64,000 bases of DNA, taken from assembly GCA_019278155.1 (NCBI GenBank), contig JADMLC010000004.1, positions 62,001-126,000 on the forward strand, read 5' to 3'. The notes beneath the pieces were generated by a model. It was not told the DNA's origin and searched no databases. It worked only from the letters and a program-made list of their open reading frames with translations. The DNA comes from Candidatus Kinetoplastidibacterium crithidiae. GTDB lineage: Bacteria > Pseudomonadota > Gammaproteobacteria > Burkholderiales > Burkholderiaceae_B. Positions 46,186 through 57,096 of this stretch are shown here, piece after piece. Each line of letters opens with the position of its first letter. The first letter of the stretch is position 1. Position numbers and translations under genes: made by a program.

Positions 46186-46398
46186 ATGATATTTAGTATG
46201 TTAAACAAAAAAGTTTCTGTAGCCAGCAAATATTTAGGTCAAACACTTAGATTGATGGTTGGCATACAAGACTATGATCAGTATATTAATCATATGAAAA
46301 AAAATCATCCTGATAAAACTCCATTAAGTTATGAAGATTTTTTTAAGGCATGTCAAGATTCTAAATATGGCGGCAATGGAAATATTAAATGTTGTTGA
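46186..46398 (+). CDS. YbdD/YjiX family small protein (CstA partner)
   Basis: YLGQTLRLMVGIQDYDQYINHMKKNHPDKTPLSYEDFFKACQDSKYGGNGNIKCC, directly downstream of cstA. Confidence 0.92.
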   Translation: MIFSMLNKKVSVASKYLGQTLRLMVGIQDYDQYINHMKKNHPDKTPLSYEDFFKACQDSKYGGNGNIKCC

Positions 46399-46432
46399 AT
46401 AGAATATATTATTAGTAACAAATAAATTAATG

Positions 46433-46474
46433 ATAGTATTAGGGTTATTTGAATAACCCTAATACTATTCTTTT
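46433..46474 (+). terminator. Rho-independent terminator after cstA-ybdD
   Basis: atagtattagggttat-ttga-ataaccctaatactat-tctttt; perfect 16-bp stem. Confidence 0.88.
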
Positions 46475-46589
46475 ATGAATCATTGTTAAATAATACTAAT
46501 AATTATGTTGCTTATCTAACAAAACAATGTTATTTATTTTCATAAAAAAAGTATAATATTGTTTTATATAAAATTATTAAATATTAACA

Positions 46590-48050
46590 ATGCTTACTTT
46601 AAAAAAGGCTTTCACATTTGACGATGTGTTGTTAGTTCCTGCATATTCAGAAATATTACCTAAAAATACTTCTCTTACAACAAAACTTACAAAAAACATT
46701 GGACTAAAAACACCTTTTGTATCTGCAGCAATGGATACAGTAACGGAGTCTAGTTTAGCAATTGCCATGGCACAGGAAGGAGGTATTGGCATAATACATA
46801 AGAATCTTACTCCTGATCAACAAGCTCATGAAGTCTCAAGAGTTAAAAGACATGAATTTGGTATTGTTATAGATCCTATAACTGTAACACCAAATATGAA
46901 TGTTTCAGAAGCTATAAATTTACAAAGAAAATTTGGAATTTCTGGTTTACCAGTTGTTGAGAATGGTAAGGTTGTAGGAATTATAACTAATAGAGACTTG
47001 CGTTTTGAAACTAATTTGAATCAACCATTAAAAAATATTATGACTCCTAAAGAACGTCTAGTAGTAATGGAAGAGGGCGCAACTTTATTGGATGCACAAT
47101 CTTTAATGCATAAACATAGGTTAGAAAGGGTTCTTATAGTAAATTCTGATTTTGAATTACGTGGATTAGCTACTGTCAAAGATATAGTAAAAAATACAGA
47201 GCATCCAACGGCTAATAAGGACTCTCGTGGTCAATTAAGAGTTGGGGCAGCTGTAGGAATAGGTAATGAAACAATAGAACGTGTTGAAAAATTAGTCAGT
47301 GTTGGTGTTGATGTAATAGTCGTAGATACTGCTCATGGTCATTCTCTAGGAGTATTAAAAACTATAAGCTGGATTAAGTCAAATTATCCTCAAATTGATA
47401 TTATAGGTGGTAATATTGCCACTGCAAAAGCAGCTAAAGCATTGGCAGAACATGGAGCTGATGGAGTAAAGGTGGGTATAGGGCCAGGCTCTATATGTAC
47501 AACTAGAATCATTTCTGGTGTTGGAGTGCCTCAAATAACAGCAATAAGTGAAGTTGCAAAAGCTTTAAATAATACAGATGTTTCTGTAATAGCTGATGGT
47601 GGTATTAGATATTCTGGTGATATTGCTAAAGCTATAGCAGCTGGTGCTCATTCTTGTATGATGGGAAGTATATTTGCTGGAACATCAGAAGCCCCAGGAG
47701 AAGAAAGTTTATTTCAGGGAAGAACCTATAAATCATATAGAGGCATGGGAAGTATTGGGGCCATGGAAAAAGGATCAGCTGATAGATATTTCCAAGGACA
47801 TTATAAAACAGCTGATAAACTGGTTCCTGAGGGAGTAGAAGGAAGAGTACCTTACAAAGGTAGTGTGATCTCTATAATATATCAATTAATAGGTGGTTTA
47901 AGAGCTGCCATGGGTTATTGTGGATGCGCAACAATAAATGACTTGCGAACAAAAACTGAGTTTGTTGAAATTACTTCCGCTGGAGTCAGTGAGTCGCATG
48001 TTCATGATATACATATTACTAAAGAAGCTCCCAATTATAGGTCAGAATAA
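46590..48050 (+). CDS. guaB: IMP dehydrogenase
   Basis: [18 protein letters not shown]...[13 protein letters not shown]...[21 protein letters not shown]. Confidence 0.97.
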   Translation: MLTLKKAFTFDDVLLVPAYSEILPKNTSLTTKLTKNIGLKTPFVSAAMDTVTESSLAIAMAQEGGIGIIHKNLTPDQQAHEVSRVKRHEFGIVIDPITVTPNMNVSEAINLQRKFGISGLPVVENGKVVGIITNRDLRFETNLNQPLKNIMTPKERLVVMEEGATLLDAQSLMHKHRLERVLIVNSDFELRGLATVKDIVKNTEHPTANKDSRGQLRVGAAVGIGNETIERVEKLVSVGVDVIVVDTAHGHSLGVLKTISWIKSNYPQIDIIGGNIATAKAAKALAEHGADGVKVGIGPGSICTTRIISGVGVPQITAISEVAKALNNTDVSVIADGGIRYSGDIAKAIAAGAHSCMMGSIFAGTSEAPGEESLFQGRTYKSYRGMGSIGAMEKGSADRYFQGHYKTADKLVPEGVEGRVPYKGSVISIIYQLIGGLRAAMGYCGCATINDLRTKTEFVEITSAGVSESHVHDIHITKEAPNYRSE

Positions 48051-48053
48051 TTT

Positions 48054-49634
48054 ATGAATAATAACATACTAATTATTGATTGTGGTTCTCAAGTTACTCA
48101 ACTGATCGCTCGTAGGATAAGAGAAATAGGTGTATACACAACAGTAATTAATCATAATATTGTAGAAAAAAACAAGTTAATTGAGCAAATAAAACAAGGA
48201 TTAGCTGGTATTATAATATCTGGCAGTCACGAATCAATTAATAAAAATTCTCCTAATAAAGTCAAAAAATATATATTTGAATTAGGTATACCCGTTCTCG
48301 GAATTTGTTATGGCATGCAGTCTATGGCTGATCAATTGGGAGGAGAGGTAAGTATTTCAACAAATAGAGAATACGGGCATGCTGAAATTACAATATTACA
48401 TACAAGCAAATTATTAGGTGATATTCAAAAAAATAAGCCTAATAATACTTTAAAAGTTTGGATGAGTCATGGTGATACCGTGACAAAGTTACCAGATGGA
48501 TTTAAAAAAATTGCACATACAAATTCTGCAGTTGCTGGGATGGAAAACAATGAAAGAAAATTATATGCCTTACAATTTCATCCAGAAGTAACACATACTG
48601 AATTTGGTAAAAAAATCCTTGAAAATTTTGTAATAAATATTTGCAATTGTCAACATAACTGGGATATGCCCAGTTATGTTGACAAAGAAATTGTAAATAT
48701 TCAATCACAAGTTGGTAACGATAAGGTAATACTTGGTCTATCTGGTGGTGTAGACTCATCTGTTGCTGCTGTCTTAATAAATAAAGCTATCGGTAAAAAA
48801 TTAACTTGCATATTTGTAGATCATGGCTTAATGAGATTAAATGAGAAAGAACAAGTGAAAAAAATGTTTTCCTCATTTGATATAAATGTTATTTATTGTG
48901 ATGCTTCAGAATTGTTCTTCAAAAAACTAAAAGGCGTTAGTGACCCTGAAAAGAAAAGAAAAATAATAGGAAATGAGTTTATTAATGTTTTTCAAGAAGA
49001 GGCAAAAAAAATTGGGAATGTTAAATGGCTTGCTCAAGGAACTATATATCCAGACATAATAGAATCTTCAAAAGAGAAAAATGGCATATCTAATGTTATT
49101 AAATCCCATCATAATGTCGGGGGACTTCCTGAAAAAATGAATCTTTCTTTATTAGAACCATTAAAATATCTTTTTAAAGATGAGGTAAGAAAGATAGGTG
49201 CAGAACTTGGCATTCCATATGATATGATATCTCGTCATCCTTTTCCTGGACCTGGTTTAGCTGTAAGAATAATAGGAGAAATTAAAGAAGAATTTATAAA
49301 AATTCTACAACATGCTGATGATATTTTTATACAAGAATTAAAAAATAATAAAAATATTTTAACCAATAAAAGTTGGTATGAATCTGTTTCTCAAGCTTTT
49401 GCAGTGTTTTTACCTATTAAATCTGTTGGAGTTATGGGCGATGGACGTACATATGAATATGTTATAGTTTTAAGATCGGTAGATACTTCAGATTTCATGA
49501 CTGCAAATTGGTCAGATATACCTACACATTTATTATCAAAAATTTCTTCTAGAATAATTAATGAAGTTTCTGGTATTAATAGAGTCGTTTATGATATTTC
49601 TAATAAACCTCCATCTACTATAGAATGGGAATAA
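48054..49634 (+). CDS. guaA: GMP synthase (glutamine-hydrolysing)
   Basis: [20 protein letters not shown]...[15 protein letters not shown]...[16 protein letters not shown]...[15 protein letters not shown]. Confidence 0.97.
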   Translation: MNNNILIIDCGSQVTQLIARRIREIGVYTTVINHNIVEKNKLIEQIKQGLAGIIISGSHESINKNSPNKVKKYIFELGIPVLGICYGMQSMADQLGGEVSISTNREYGHAEITILHTSKLLGDIQKNKPNNTLKVWMSHGDTVTKLPDGFKKIAHTNSAVAGMENNERKLYALQFHPEVTHTEFGKKILENFVINICNCQHNWDMPSYVDKEIVNIQSQVGNDKVILGLSGGVDSSVAAVLINKAIGKKLTCIFVDHGLMRLNEKEQVKKMFSSFDINVIYCDASELFFKKLKGVSDPEKKRKIIGNEFINVFQEEAKKIGNVKWLAQGTIYPDIIESSKEKNGISNVIKSHHNVGGLPEKMNLSLLEPLKYLFKDEVRKIGAELGIPYDMISRHPFPGPGLAVRIIGEIKEEFIKILQHADDIFIQELKNNKNILTNKSWYESVSQAFAVFLPIKSVGVMGDGRTYEYVIVLRSVDTSDFMTANWSDIPTHLLSKISSRIINEVSGINRVVYDISNKPPSTIEWE

Positions 49635-49723
49635 AATAATATATACGCATAATATATATTATGTAAAGTGATGTATATTATTTAATCCTGTAAAATAAAT
49701 AATAACTTAAGGAAGTTTTATAA

Positions 49724-50011
49724 ATGCATGGAGAATATAAAGCACCTGGAAATAAATTGGTAATGATAGATTTTGAAATTAACTATGACAACAATACAAT
49801 ATATGACGTACAGATAAGTGGAGATTTTTTTCTTGAACCATCTGAAGCATTAAATATTATGAATGAATCTCTAAATGGTTTACCAGTTGGCTCAAATGAT
49901 GAATTTATAAAAAAAACAATAGAAAACAGTCTACCTGAAAATACAGAATTTATAGGGTTCTCAACTGCAGATATTGTAGTAACAATAAAAAGGGCTTTGT
50001 TATGTCCATAA
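49724..50011 (+). CDS. LplB-like lipoate--protein ligase accessory subunit (LplA C-terminal-domain homologue)
   Basis: HGEYKAPGNKLVMIDFEINYDNNTIYDVQISGDFFLEPSEALNIMNESLNGLP...; 95 aa, overlaps the start of the downstream LplA-like ORF. Confidence 0.75.
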   Translation: MHGEYKAPGNKLVMIDFEINYDNNTIYDVQISGDFFLEPSEALNIMNESLNGLPVGSNDEFIKKTIENSLPENTEFIGFSTADIVVTIKRALLCP

Positions 50012-50784
50012 AAAAATGGAATGATTATAAATGGCAACTAATATATGGTGCTCATCAAGAGCCAAATATACATATGGCTTTAGATCAACAAATCACAGAA
50101 GAAGTTAATCTAGGCATAAGATTACCTACACTAAGGATATGGGAATGGGATTCATCTGCTGTTGTGTTAGGACGATTCCAATCTGTAAAAAATGAAGTTA
50201 ATAAACTATATGCTGATAAATACAATGTAAAAATAGTTAGAAGAATAACAGGTGGTGGAGCTATGTTTATAGAACCAGGAAATACTATTACATATTCTAT
50301 TAGCGTTCCTAAAGAATTAATTCTAAATTTAACATTTCAAGAATCATATAAATTTTTAGACAGCTGGGTAGTTAACTCTTTTAAGGAATTAGGTGTACCT
50401 GTGAGATATAAACCACTAAATGATATAGAATCAGAGAATGGACAAAAAATAGGAGGAGCAGCTCAAGCAAGATTATCTAAAGCAATACTGCATCATACTA
50501 CTATAGCTTATTCTATAGACCAGGAAAAAATGACAAAAATATTGCGTATTAGCAAAGAAAAAATATCAGATAAAGGTATAGAAAGTGCAAATAAAAGAGT
50601 GGATAATACCACTCTTACTAGTACAGGTTTATCAAGATTAGAATTTATTCAAAGTATGATAAACCATTTTTCAAAAATGTGTCATGTTGAAAAAATTGAG
50701 TTAGATAAAAAAACTATAAATTTAGCAAAAAAAATATCTGAAGAAAAATTCTCAACAGAATCTTGGATAAACATAGTTCCTTAA
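50002..50784 (+). CDS. lplA: lipoate--protein ligase family protein (LplA N-terminal catalytic domain)
   Basis: NIHMALDQQI...PTLRIWEWDSSAVVLGRFQSVKNEVN...VKIVRRITGGGAMFIEPGNTITYSIS...GQKIGGAAQARLSKAILHHTTI. Confidence 0.88.
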   Translation: MSIKKWNDYKWQLIYGAHQEPNIHMALDQQITEEVNLGIRLPTLRIWEWDSSAVVLGRFQSVKNEVNKLYADKYNVKIVRRITGGGAMFIEPGNTITYSISVPKELILNLTFQESYKFLDSWVVNSFKELGVPVRYKPLNDIESENGQKIGGAAQARLSKAILHHTTIAYSIDQEKMTKILRISKEKISDKGIESANKRVDNTTLTSTGLSRLEFIQSMINHFSKMCHVEKIELDKKTINLAKKISEEKFSTESWINIVP

Positions 50785-50787
50785 ATT

Positions 50788-51564
50788 TTATAAATTTATC
50801 TTTGTAAATAAAGAAAAAAAGTTTTTTCTTGATGCATTAGCAACCTCCTCAACTGTTATTTTCCGTAATTCAGCTATTTTTTTAGCTATATAAATAACAT
50901 TTGCTGGGTTATTAATTTTTCCTCTATATGGCTCTGGCGATAAATAAGGTGAATCTGTCTCTATAAGAATCCTATCTAATGGAACTTTTTCCGCTACTTC
51001 ATGAACTATTTTAGCATTTTTAAAAGTTACTATCCCTGATATAGATATATAAAAGTTCAAATCCATTGCCAATTTTGCTGCATCCCAATTCTCAGTAAAA
51101 CAATGCATTACGCCACCAACATCACTAGCACCCTCTTCTTTTAAGATATTTAATACATCTATAATTGAAGATCTAGTATGTATTATTAAAGGTATTTTAG
51201 ATATTTTTGCTGCTCTTATATGTTGGCGAAAGCGATTTCTTTGCCAATCTAAATCTTGATAATCATGTCTATGATAATCTAAACCTGTTTCCCCTATTGC
51301 AACTATCTTCTTATTTTCTTTTGCTAATAAACATAATTCTTCTATAGAAAATTCTTCATTATCTGAACATTCAGGATGAATTCCTACAGAAGCATATAAA
51401 TTATTATATTTTGATATTAGTTTTAATATATTATTAAAATTTTTTTTATCTATTCCTGCAATCAAAGCATAATTAACCCTAGCATTATACATTTGTGTCA
51501 TTATAAGATCGATATTTGTATCAAACTCTTGCAAATCCAAATGACAGTGTGAATCTACAAACAT
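50788..51564 (-). CDS. TatD/YcfH family hydrolase (DNase)
   Basis: MFVDSHCHLDLQEF...VGIHPECSD...IGETGLDYHRH...IHTRSS...ETDSPYLSPEPYRGKINNPANVIYIAKKIAELR. Confidence 0.93.
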   Translation of the reverse strand: MFVDSHCHLDLQEFDTNIDLIMTQMYNARVNYALIAGIDKKNFNNILKLISKYNNLYASVGIHPECSDNEEFSIEELCLLAKENKKIVAIGETGLDYHRHDYQDLDWQRNRFRQHIRAAKISKIPLIIHTRSSIIDVLNILKEEGASDVGGVMHCFTENWDAAKLAMDLNFYISISGIVTFKNAKIVHEVAEKVPLDRILIETDSPYLSPEPYRGKINNPANVIYIAKKIAELRKITVEEVANASRKNFFSLFTKINL

Positions 51565-51578
51565 TATAAAATCCTTTG

Positions 51579-52607
51579 TTATTTAAAAGATGTTATTACT
51601 TTATTTAAAATACTATTTAAAAAAATTTTTTTATTAACTTGCTGATCAGATAATTTCTTTTTTCTATTTAACCAAATAAAATTATTTATTAAAACATCAT
51701 TAGTTGATCTAGTACTTAACTTATTTAAAATTTTTTTCATATCTATAAAATATTTAGGAGTAATTTTGTATGAAATTAAAACTAAATCAAAAAATAATTT
51801 TTGAAAAATATCAATTAATTCATTGATGAGAATATCATCAGGATAACTGTCCAGCAGTGAAAAAACATGAATATCTGAATTATTAGATAACAATTGCAAA
51901 AAATCATATATCCAGGACGGGCAAGGATTCTTTCTGTACATGCTATAACGAAATGCATCTATTGGAGCATTACTTGAAAAGCTTAACCAATTATCATAAT
52001 TATCTACATTATTATTTTTTAGCCACTTTAAAGAAGTTTGATAATCAGGAATTGGCAAATGCAAAATTTGACAACGAGACACTATTGTTGGTAATAATTT
52101 ATCTAGACAATCAGATACTATAAGAAAAAAAATATCATCACTAGGTTCTTCTAGCATTTTTAATAAAGCATTAGAAGAAATAGTATTTAAATTATCAGCC
52201 TTGTATATAATAACAATCTTTTTATTATTACGATAAGACTTTACATTAATCCATGGAATTATATCTCTTATTTGATTGATACGAATTTCGTTAGAAGCGT
52301 ATGAAGTGTTTTTTTTATCATCAAAAGATATACTAATTTTTTTTTCATCAGCTATTGAATTTGGTATTAATAACTTAAAATCAGGATGATTATTTTTTTC
52401 TATGAGATTGCAAGAAATACATTTTTTACAGGCAAATTTACTATCGCGATTTTCACATAAAAAAGATGCAGCAAACGCAGTTGAAAATTCAAACTTTCCT
52501 ATACCTTTTAAGCCATACAGTATTATTGCATGATGTATTTTATCAGGATTTTTCAAATATTTATTTGCAATTTCTATTTGCCAAGGGAAAAATGAATTTG
52601 CAATCAT
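51579..52607 (-). CDS. holB: DNA polymerase III subunit delta'
   Basis: HHAIILYGLKGIGKFEFSTAFAASFLCE...CKKCISCNLIEKNNHPDFKLL...SNALLKMLEEPSDDIFFLIVSD. Confidence 0.9.
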   Translation of the reverse strand: MIANSFFPWQIEIANKYLKNPDKIHHAIILYGLKGIGKFEFSTAFAASFLCENRDSKFACKKCISCNLIEKNNHPDFKLLIPNSIADEKKISISFDDKKNTSYASNEIRINQIRDIIPWINVKSYRNNKKIVIIYKADNLNTISSNALLKMLEEPSDDIFFLIVSDCLDKLLPTIVSRCQILHLPIPDYQTSLKWLKNNNVDNYDNWLSFSSNAPIDAFRYSMYRKNPCPSWIYDFLQLLSNNSDIHVFSLLDSYPDDILINELIDIFQKLFFDLVLISYKITPKYFIDMKKILNKLSTRSTNDVLINNFIWLNRKKKLSDQQVNKKIFLNSILNKVITSFK

Positions 52608-53224
52608 GATTTTCTATCAAAATTAATATAGTTAATTATTTCTGTTTGTATTTCATTAATAGAATTTGTGGCATCTATAATTTTAATTCTTTTACTATTC
52701 ATTTCAGCTCTGTTTATATAACCTCTTCTTATATTATCAAAAAATAATTTATTTTTTTTTTCGAATTTATCTAAGTTTTTATTATTTGCAAATCTTAAAT
52801 TCATAACTTCGAAAGAAATATCAAATAAAAAAGTTATATCTGGTTGTAAAGAAAAATTTACCCATGACTCTAAATCTTTAATTAGACTTATATCTAATTT
52901 TTTACCATAACCTTGATAAGCATAAGTAGCATCAATGAATCTGTCACATATAACCCATTTGCCACTCAATAAAGATGGTTCTATAATTGTTTTAAAATGT
53001 TCGAAACGAGCTGCAAATAATAGTAATGTTTCTGTTTCAACAAGCATGTCTATATTCAAAATTAAATCTCTTATATTTTCTCCTAATTTAGTTCCACCAG
53101 GTTCTCTGGTGAGTATTAGATCTATACCCTTAGACCTTAGAAAATTAGCTAACCAATAAGCCTGAGTACTCTTACCAGCACCATCTATACCATCAAATGT
53201 TATAAATTTTCCAGAAACAATCAT
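52604..53224 (-). CDS. tmk: thymidylate kinase
   Basis: KFITFDGIDGAGKSTQAYWLANFLRSKGIDLILTREPGGTKLGENIRDLIL...DRFIDATYAYQGYG. Confidence 0.95.
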   Translation of the reverse strand: MIVSGKFITFDGIDGAGKSTQAYWLANFLRSKGIDLILTREPGGTKLGENIRDLILNIDMLVETETLLLFAARFEHFKTIIEPSLLSGKWVICDRFIDATYAYQGYGKKLDISLIKDLESWVNFSLQPDITFLFDISFEVMNLRFANNKNLDKFEKKNKLFFDNIRRGYINRAEMNSKRIKIIDATNSINEIQTEIINYINFDRKS

Positions 53225-54246
53225 TTATTTTCCTTTGACTTCAATAAATATTCTTTTACCTTGCTATTATGAGATTCATAAGTTATAGAAAAAACTGTAG
53301 TACCATCACCTCTAGCTACATAATACATATAATTATGTGATTCTGGATTTAAAGCAGCCCACAAAGAGGATTTGCTAACTGATGAAATTGGAGTGCTAGG
53401 CAAGCCATACCGAGTGTAAGTATTCCACGGAGTATCTTTCTTTAAATCAAATTTGCTAATCTTTCCTGAAAAATTCTTACCAAGCCCATATATAACTGTA
53501 GGATCTGATTGTAAACGCATACCTAACTTTAATCTATTATTTAATACTCCACTAATAGCTGCTTTTTCCATATGATTACTTGCTTCTTTTTCTATTATAG
53601 AAGCTAAAATAATGGCTTCGTAAGGAGTATTGATAGTTGTACTAACTTTTCTTTTTTTCCATAATTTACTAATAATTGCATTGGATTTTTCATATGCCAT
53701 CTTTAAAATATCAAAATCTGTAGTATCAAAAGATATATAATATGTATCTGGATGAAACAATCCTTCAGGACTTAGTATTTGAGATCCTAATAATTTCATT
53801 AAATCAGAATCATTAATGTTAGTTATTGTTTTCTTAAGATATATATTACTCTCTAATGCTTGACGAAATTGATTAAAATCCCAACCTTCCAAGAATGTTA
53901 TTTGATGATAGTAGCATTTTCCTGATATAAAATTATTCATTATATTAAAAGGAGTATCAATATTTGATAATTTATATTCTCCAGCTTTAAAAGATTTATC
54001 AGCATTATAAATATATGTCATCCAAATAAAATTTCTAACATTGATACTAAAACATTTTTCATTAATTAGGTTAGCTATTTTTTTGGCTGTATACCCATGT
54101 TTAATTATAATTCTAACATCATCATTTTTAGATAATGATAAAGGTTTCTTAGTCCATAATATAAATAATATGAATAAAAAATAAAAAACAAATGTTATAA
54201 TCATAAATAACAAATATATAAGTTTTTTAATTTTATTTGTAATCAA
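53221..54246 (-). CDS. mltG: endolytic transglycosylase MltG
   Basis: ILASIIEKEASNHMEKAAISGVLNNRLKLGMRLQSDPTVIYGLG...NTYTRYGLPSTPISSVSKSSLWAALNPESHNYMYYVARGDGTTVFS. Confidence 0.94.
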   Translation of the reverse strand: MITNKIKKLIYLLFMIITFVFYFLFILFILWTKKPLSLSKNDDVRIIIKHGYTAKKIANLINEKCFSINVRNFIWMTYIYNADKSFKAGEYKLSNIDTPFNIMNNFISGKCYYHQITFLEGWDFNQFRQALESNIYLKKTITNINDSDLMKLLGSQILSPEGLFHPDTYYISFDTTDFDILKMAYEKSNAIISKLWKKRKVSTTINTPYEAIILASIIEKEASNHMEKAAISGVLNNRLKLGMRLQSDPTVIYGLGKNFSGKISKFDLKKDTPWNTYTRYGLPSTPISSVSKSSLWAALNPESHNYMYYVARGDGTTVFSITYESHNSKVKEYLLKSKENK

Positions 54247-54331
54247 TATTTGATCCTATTACTAAATATTTATTAATAAATTATCTATGTTTTTCAATAT
54301 CTAATTACCATGAAATTATTCAAATAAAACT

Positions 54332-55300
54332 ATGAAAACAGATTTTTCGTTTTATACAAACTTAAATGATTTTAGTATTATAAATGTCACTGGTAAAGAT
54401 AGTGAGTCTTTTATACAAAGACAATATACTCAAGATATTACAAATATATCAAACAATAAAGCTTGTTTCTCTGGGTATTGTTCTCATAATGGAAAAGTGT
54501 TATTTACTACCATACTATGGAAAGAACTTGATAAGAACACAAAAAATATTTACTGCATAATAAAAAGTGATGTTGTCGAATATTTTATTAAAAGATTGCA
54601 ATTATTTATACTAAAATCTGATGTTTCTATAAAAATTCATAGACAAGAATTATTTGGAATTTATTTTGCAATAAATGATAAAACTAGATTTGAAGAAAAA
54701 TATTCCACTCAATTACCACATAACGAATTTGAGATTTCATATAATCAATTTGGAACTTGGATTTCCGCTCCTTCCAATAATAATAAAAGATTTTGGCTAA
54801 TTACTAATAATAATTCTGAAAAATTGATAAATAGTAATATTTTTCAAACAAAAGCAGAGGTTTTATATCAAAATATATGGCGCTATAATGATTTTTGCAG
54901 CAACCTTCCATTTATTGGAATACAAAATAGTAATTTATTTACAGCACAAAGTATCAATTTAGATTTAATAGGAGCTATTAGCTTTAACAAAGGTTGCTAT
55001 CCTGGACAAGAAGTTATAGCAAGAATTCATTATAAAAATAAAATAAAATACAGAATGACTCTTGGTTTCTGCTATTTAAATGATTCTATAATAAATAAAA
55101 ATTTGATAGGTTATGATATTTTCAACAAAGATAATTCAATAGAATGCGGACGTATTATAGATCATGTAACTTTAGATAATAAAATATTTATTTTATTAGA
55201 ATTAGATATAAATTTTCATAATAAAACTACATTCTTATATATAAAGAATCCAGAGCAAAATTTTGAATTACAACATAGCCTACAAATTTTTATAAAATAA
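54332..55300 (+). CDS. ygfZ: YgfZ-like folate-binding protein
   Basis: INVTGKDSESFIQRQYTQDITN...SINLDLIGAISFNKGCYPGQEVIARIHYK (KGCYxGQE motif). Confidence 0.9.
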   Translation: MKTDFSFYTNLNDFSIINVTGKDSESFIQRQYTQDITNISNNKACFSGYCSHNGKVLFTTILWKELDKNTKNIYCIIKSDVVEYFIKRLQLFILKSDVSIKIHRQELFGIYFAINDKTRFEEKYSTQLPHNEFEISYNQFGTWISAPSNNNKRFWLITNNNSEKLINSNIFQTKAEVLYQNIWRYNDFCSNLPFIGIQNSNLFTAQSINLDLIGAISFNKGCYPGQEVIARIHYKNKIKYRMTLGFCYLNDSIINKNLIGYDIFNKDNSIECGRIIDHVTLDNKIFILLELDINFHNKTTFLYIKNPEQNFELQHSLQIFIK

Positions 55301-55997
55301 ATTCAAAAACACTTCCAGCAAAAGATGCAATTATCATAGATATAGCACCTAATATAGAAATTCTTCTTATAGCTGGCCAAATTTTTGCTCCACCAGTTAT
55401 AGCAGAAATAGCCCCTAGAACACCTAAACAGATAACAGAACCAACTATAATTGCTGGGATCAGAAATGATATCGGAACTATAATAGAAATTATTATTGGA
55501 ATTATAGATCCTAAAGCGAATGATATAGATGATGCAAATGCAGCCTGTAATGGACGAGCCCTGTTGTGTATTAATATACCTAATTCATCTCTAGCATGAG
55601 CATCTAGAGCATTATGATCAGTTAATTGGCTTGCTACTTGAGTAGCCAAATCATATGATACACCTCTCTCAACATATATTGAGATTAATTCTTCCAGCTC
55701 TTCTTCATGATTTTTTTTTAGCGAGTATTGTTCCATTTGTAGATCAGCATTTTCTATATCTACTTGAGATTGTACTGATACATACTCACCAACAGCCATA
55801 GACAAAGATCCTGCAATTAAACCAACAATTCCTGCACTAATAATTATAAAATAATCATAACTAGTTGATGCTATACCTGTTATTAAACTAGAAGTAGAAA
55901 TAATTCCATCATTAGCTCCTAATACAGATGCTCTTAACCAAGCTGATCTAAAAATTTTATGGTGTTCTTTTGCTGGCATACAATATAATAAACTCAT
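55290..55997 (-). CDS. VIT/CCC1 family Fe(II)/Mn(II) transporter
   Basis: WLRASVLGANDGIISTSSLITGIAST...AGLIAGSLSMAVGEYVSVQSQVDIENADL... Confidence 0.88.
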   Translation of the reverse strand: MSLLYCMPAKEHHKIFRSAWLRASVLGANDGIISTSSLITGIASTSYDYFIIISAGIVGLIAGSLSMAVGEYVSVQSQVDIENADLQMEQYSLKKNHEEELEELISIYVERGVSYDLATQVASQLTDHNALDAHARDELGILIHNRARPLQAAFASSISFALGSIIPIIISIIVPISFLIPAIIVGSVICLGVLGAISAITGGAKIWPAIRRISILGAISMIIASFAGSVFEFIL

Positions 55998-56001
55998 GTA
56001 A

Positions 56002-56373
56002 TTAATTATAAGATTTTTTACTTTTTTGTTTTATCAACCTTCTTAATCTAGAATCTCTAGGATCAGATAATAATTTTCTATATATTTCAACTCTATCATT
56101 ATCACATAATTCACTATCTATGTTTTTTAATTTACCGAATACCCCTATATTATCTGATAAATAATCAATACTTTTAATATTTAAGATATGTTTAGAAATA
56201 AATAAGGCCTCTCTTATAGTGGAATTTTTTGGAATGATAATTTCTTCATTATACAAAGAACCTGATTCATCAACATATACTATGGTAACATTAATACTTT
56301 GACTAATTAGATTGTCTGGCATATAAAATTCACGGTTCCTTGAAAAAATATAAAATCTATTTATCAAATACAT
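56002..56373 (-). CDS. rnfH: RnfH family ubiquitin-like protein
   Basis: INVTIVYVDESGSLYNEEIIIPKNSTIREALFIS...NIGVFGKLKNIDSELCDNDRVEIYRKLLSDPRDSRLRRLIKQK. Confidence 0.85.
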   Translation of the reverse strand: MYLINRFYIFSRNREFYMPDNLISQSINVTIVYVDESGSLYNEEIIIPKNSTIREALFISKHILNIKSIDYLSDNIGVFGKLKNIDSELCDNDRVEIYRKLLSDPRDSRLRRLIKQKSKKSYN

Positions 56374-56555
56374 TTTAACATTAAAAAATTAATCATTTCA
56401 AAACTATAGGCATATAATATTAACTTTTAGTAACAGAACTATACTATAGAATAAACAAGTATATTTAGTATAAATTATAAGCACAAATAAATAATTTAAA
56501 ATTTACTAGTTTTTTAATCAATAATGCAAAATTATAACAATTATCAATAATTTAT

Positions 56556-57026
56556 ATGAAAATAACAGAAAATAGAAAAGCTTATCATGACTATTTTATA
56601 GAAGACAAATTCGAAGCTGGAATCATATTACAAGGATGGGAAGTTAAAGCAATAAGAAGTAAAAATGTAAGCATAAAAGAAGGATATATAATTATAAAAA
56701 ATGGAGAAATATATATAGTTGGAATGCATATAAGTCCATTAAAAACTATTTCTAATCATATAATTCCTGACCCTTATAGAACAAGAAAATTATTGCTTAA
56801 TAACAATGAGATAAAAAAATTAATCGGAAAAGTTGATCAAAAAGGATTTACATTAATTCCATTAAATTTACATTATAAAAACAATCTCATTAAACTAGAT
56901 ATAGCTTTAGGAAAAGGTAAAAAAATGTACGATAAACGTAATGATTCTAAAGAAAAAGAATCTAAAAAAGAACAAGAAAGATTCCTAAAAAGCAAATTAA
57001 AAACCTATTCACAAAACAAAGATTAG
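56556..57026 (+). CDS. smpB: SsrA-binding protein SmpB
   Basis: ENRKAYHDYFIEDKFEAGIILQGWEVKAIRSKNVSIKEGYIIIKNGEIYIVGMHISP...DPYRTRKLLLNNNEI. Confidence 0.95.
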   Translation: MKITENRKAYHDYFIEDKFEAGIILQGWEVKAIRSKNVSIKEGYIIIKNGEIYIVGMHISPLKTISNHIIPDPYRTRKLLLNNNEIKKLIGKVDQKGFTLIPLNLHYKNNLIKLDIALGKGKKMYDKRNDSKEKESKKEQERFLKSKLKTYSQNKD

Positions 57027-57028
57027 AA

Positions 57029-57087
57029 ATTCATTGTTTTCATATGTTTCAAAATAAGTTATGTTTGATCATGTGAAAACAATGAAT
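57029..57087. terminator. Bidirectional inverted repeat between convergent smpB and ppsA
   Basis: attcattgttttca ... tgaaaacaatgaat, 14-bp perfect arms with a longer imperfect central stem. Confidence 0.6.
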
Positions 57088-57096
57088 TAATAAATA

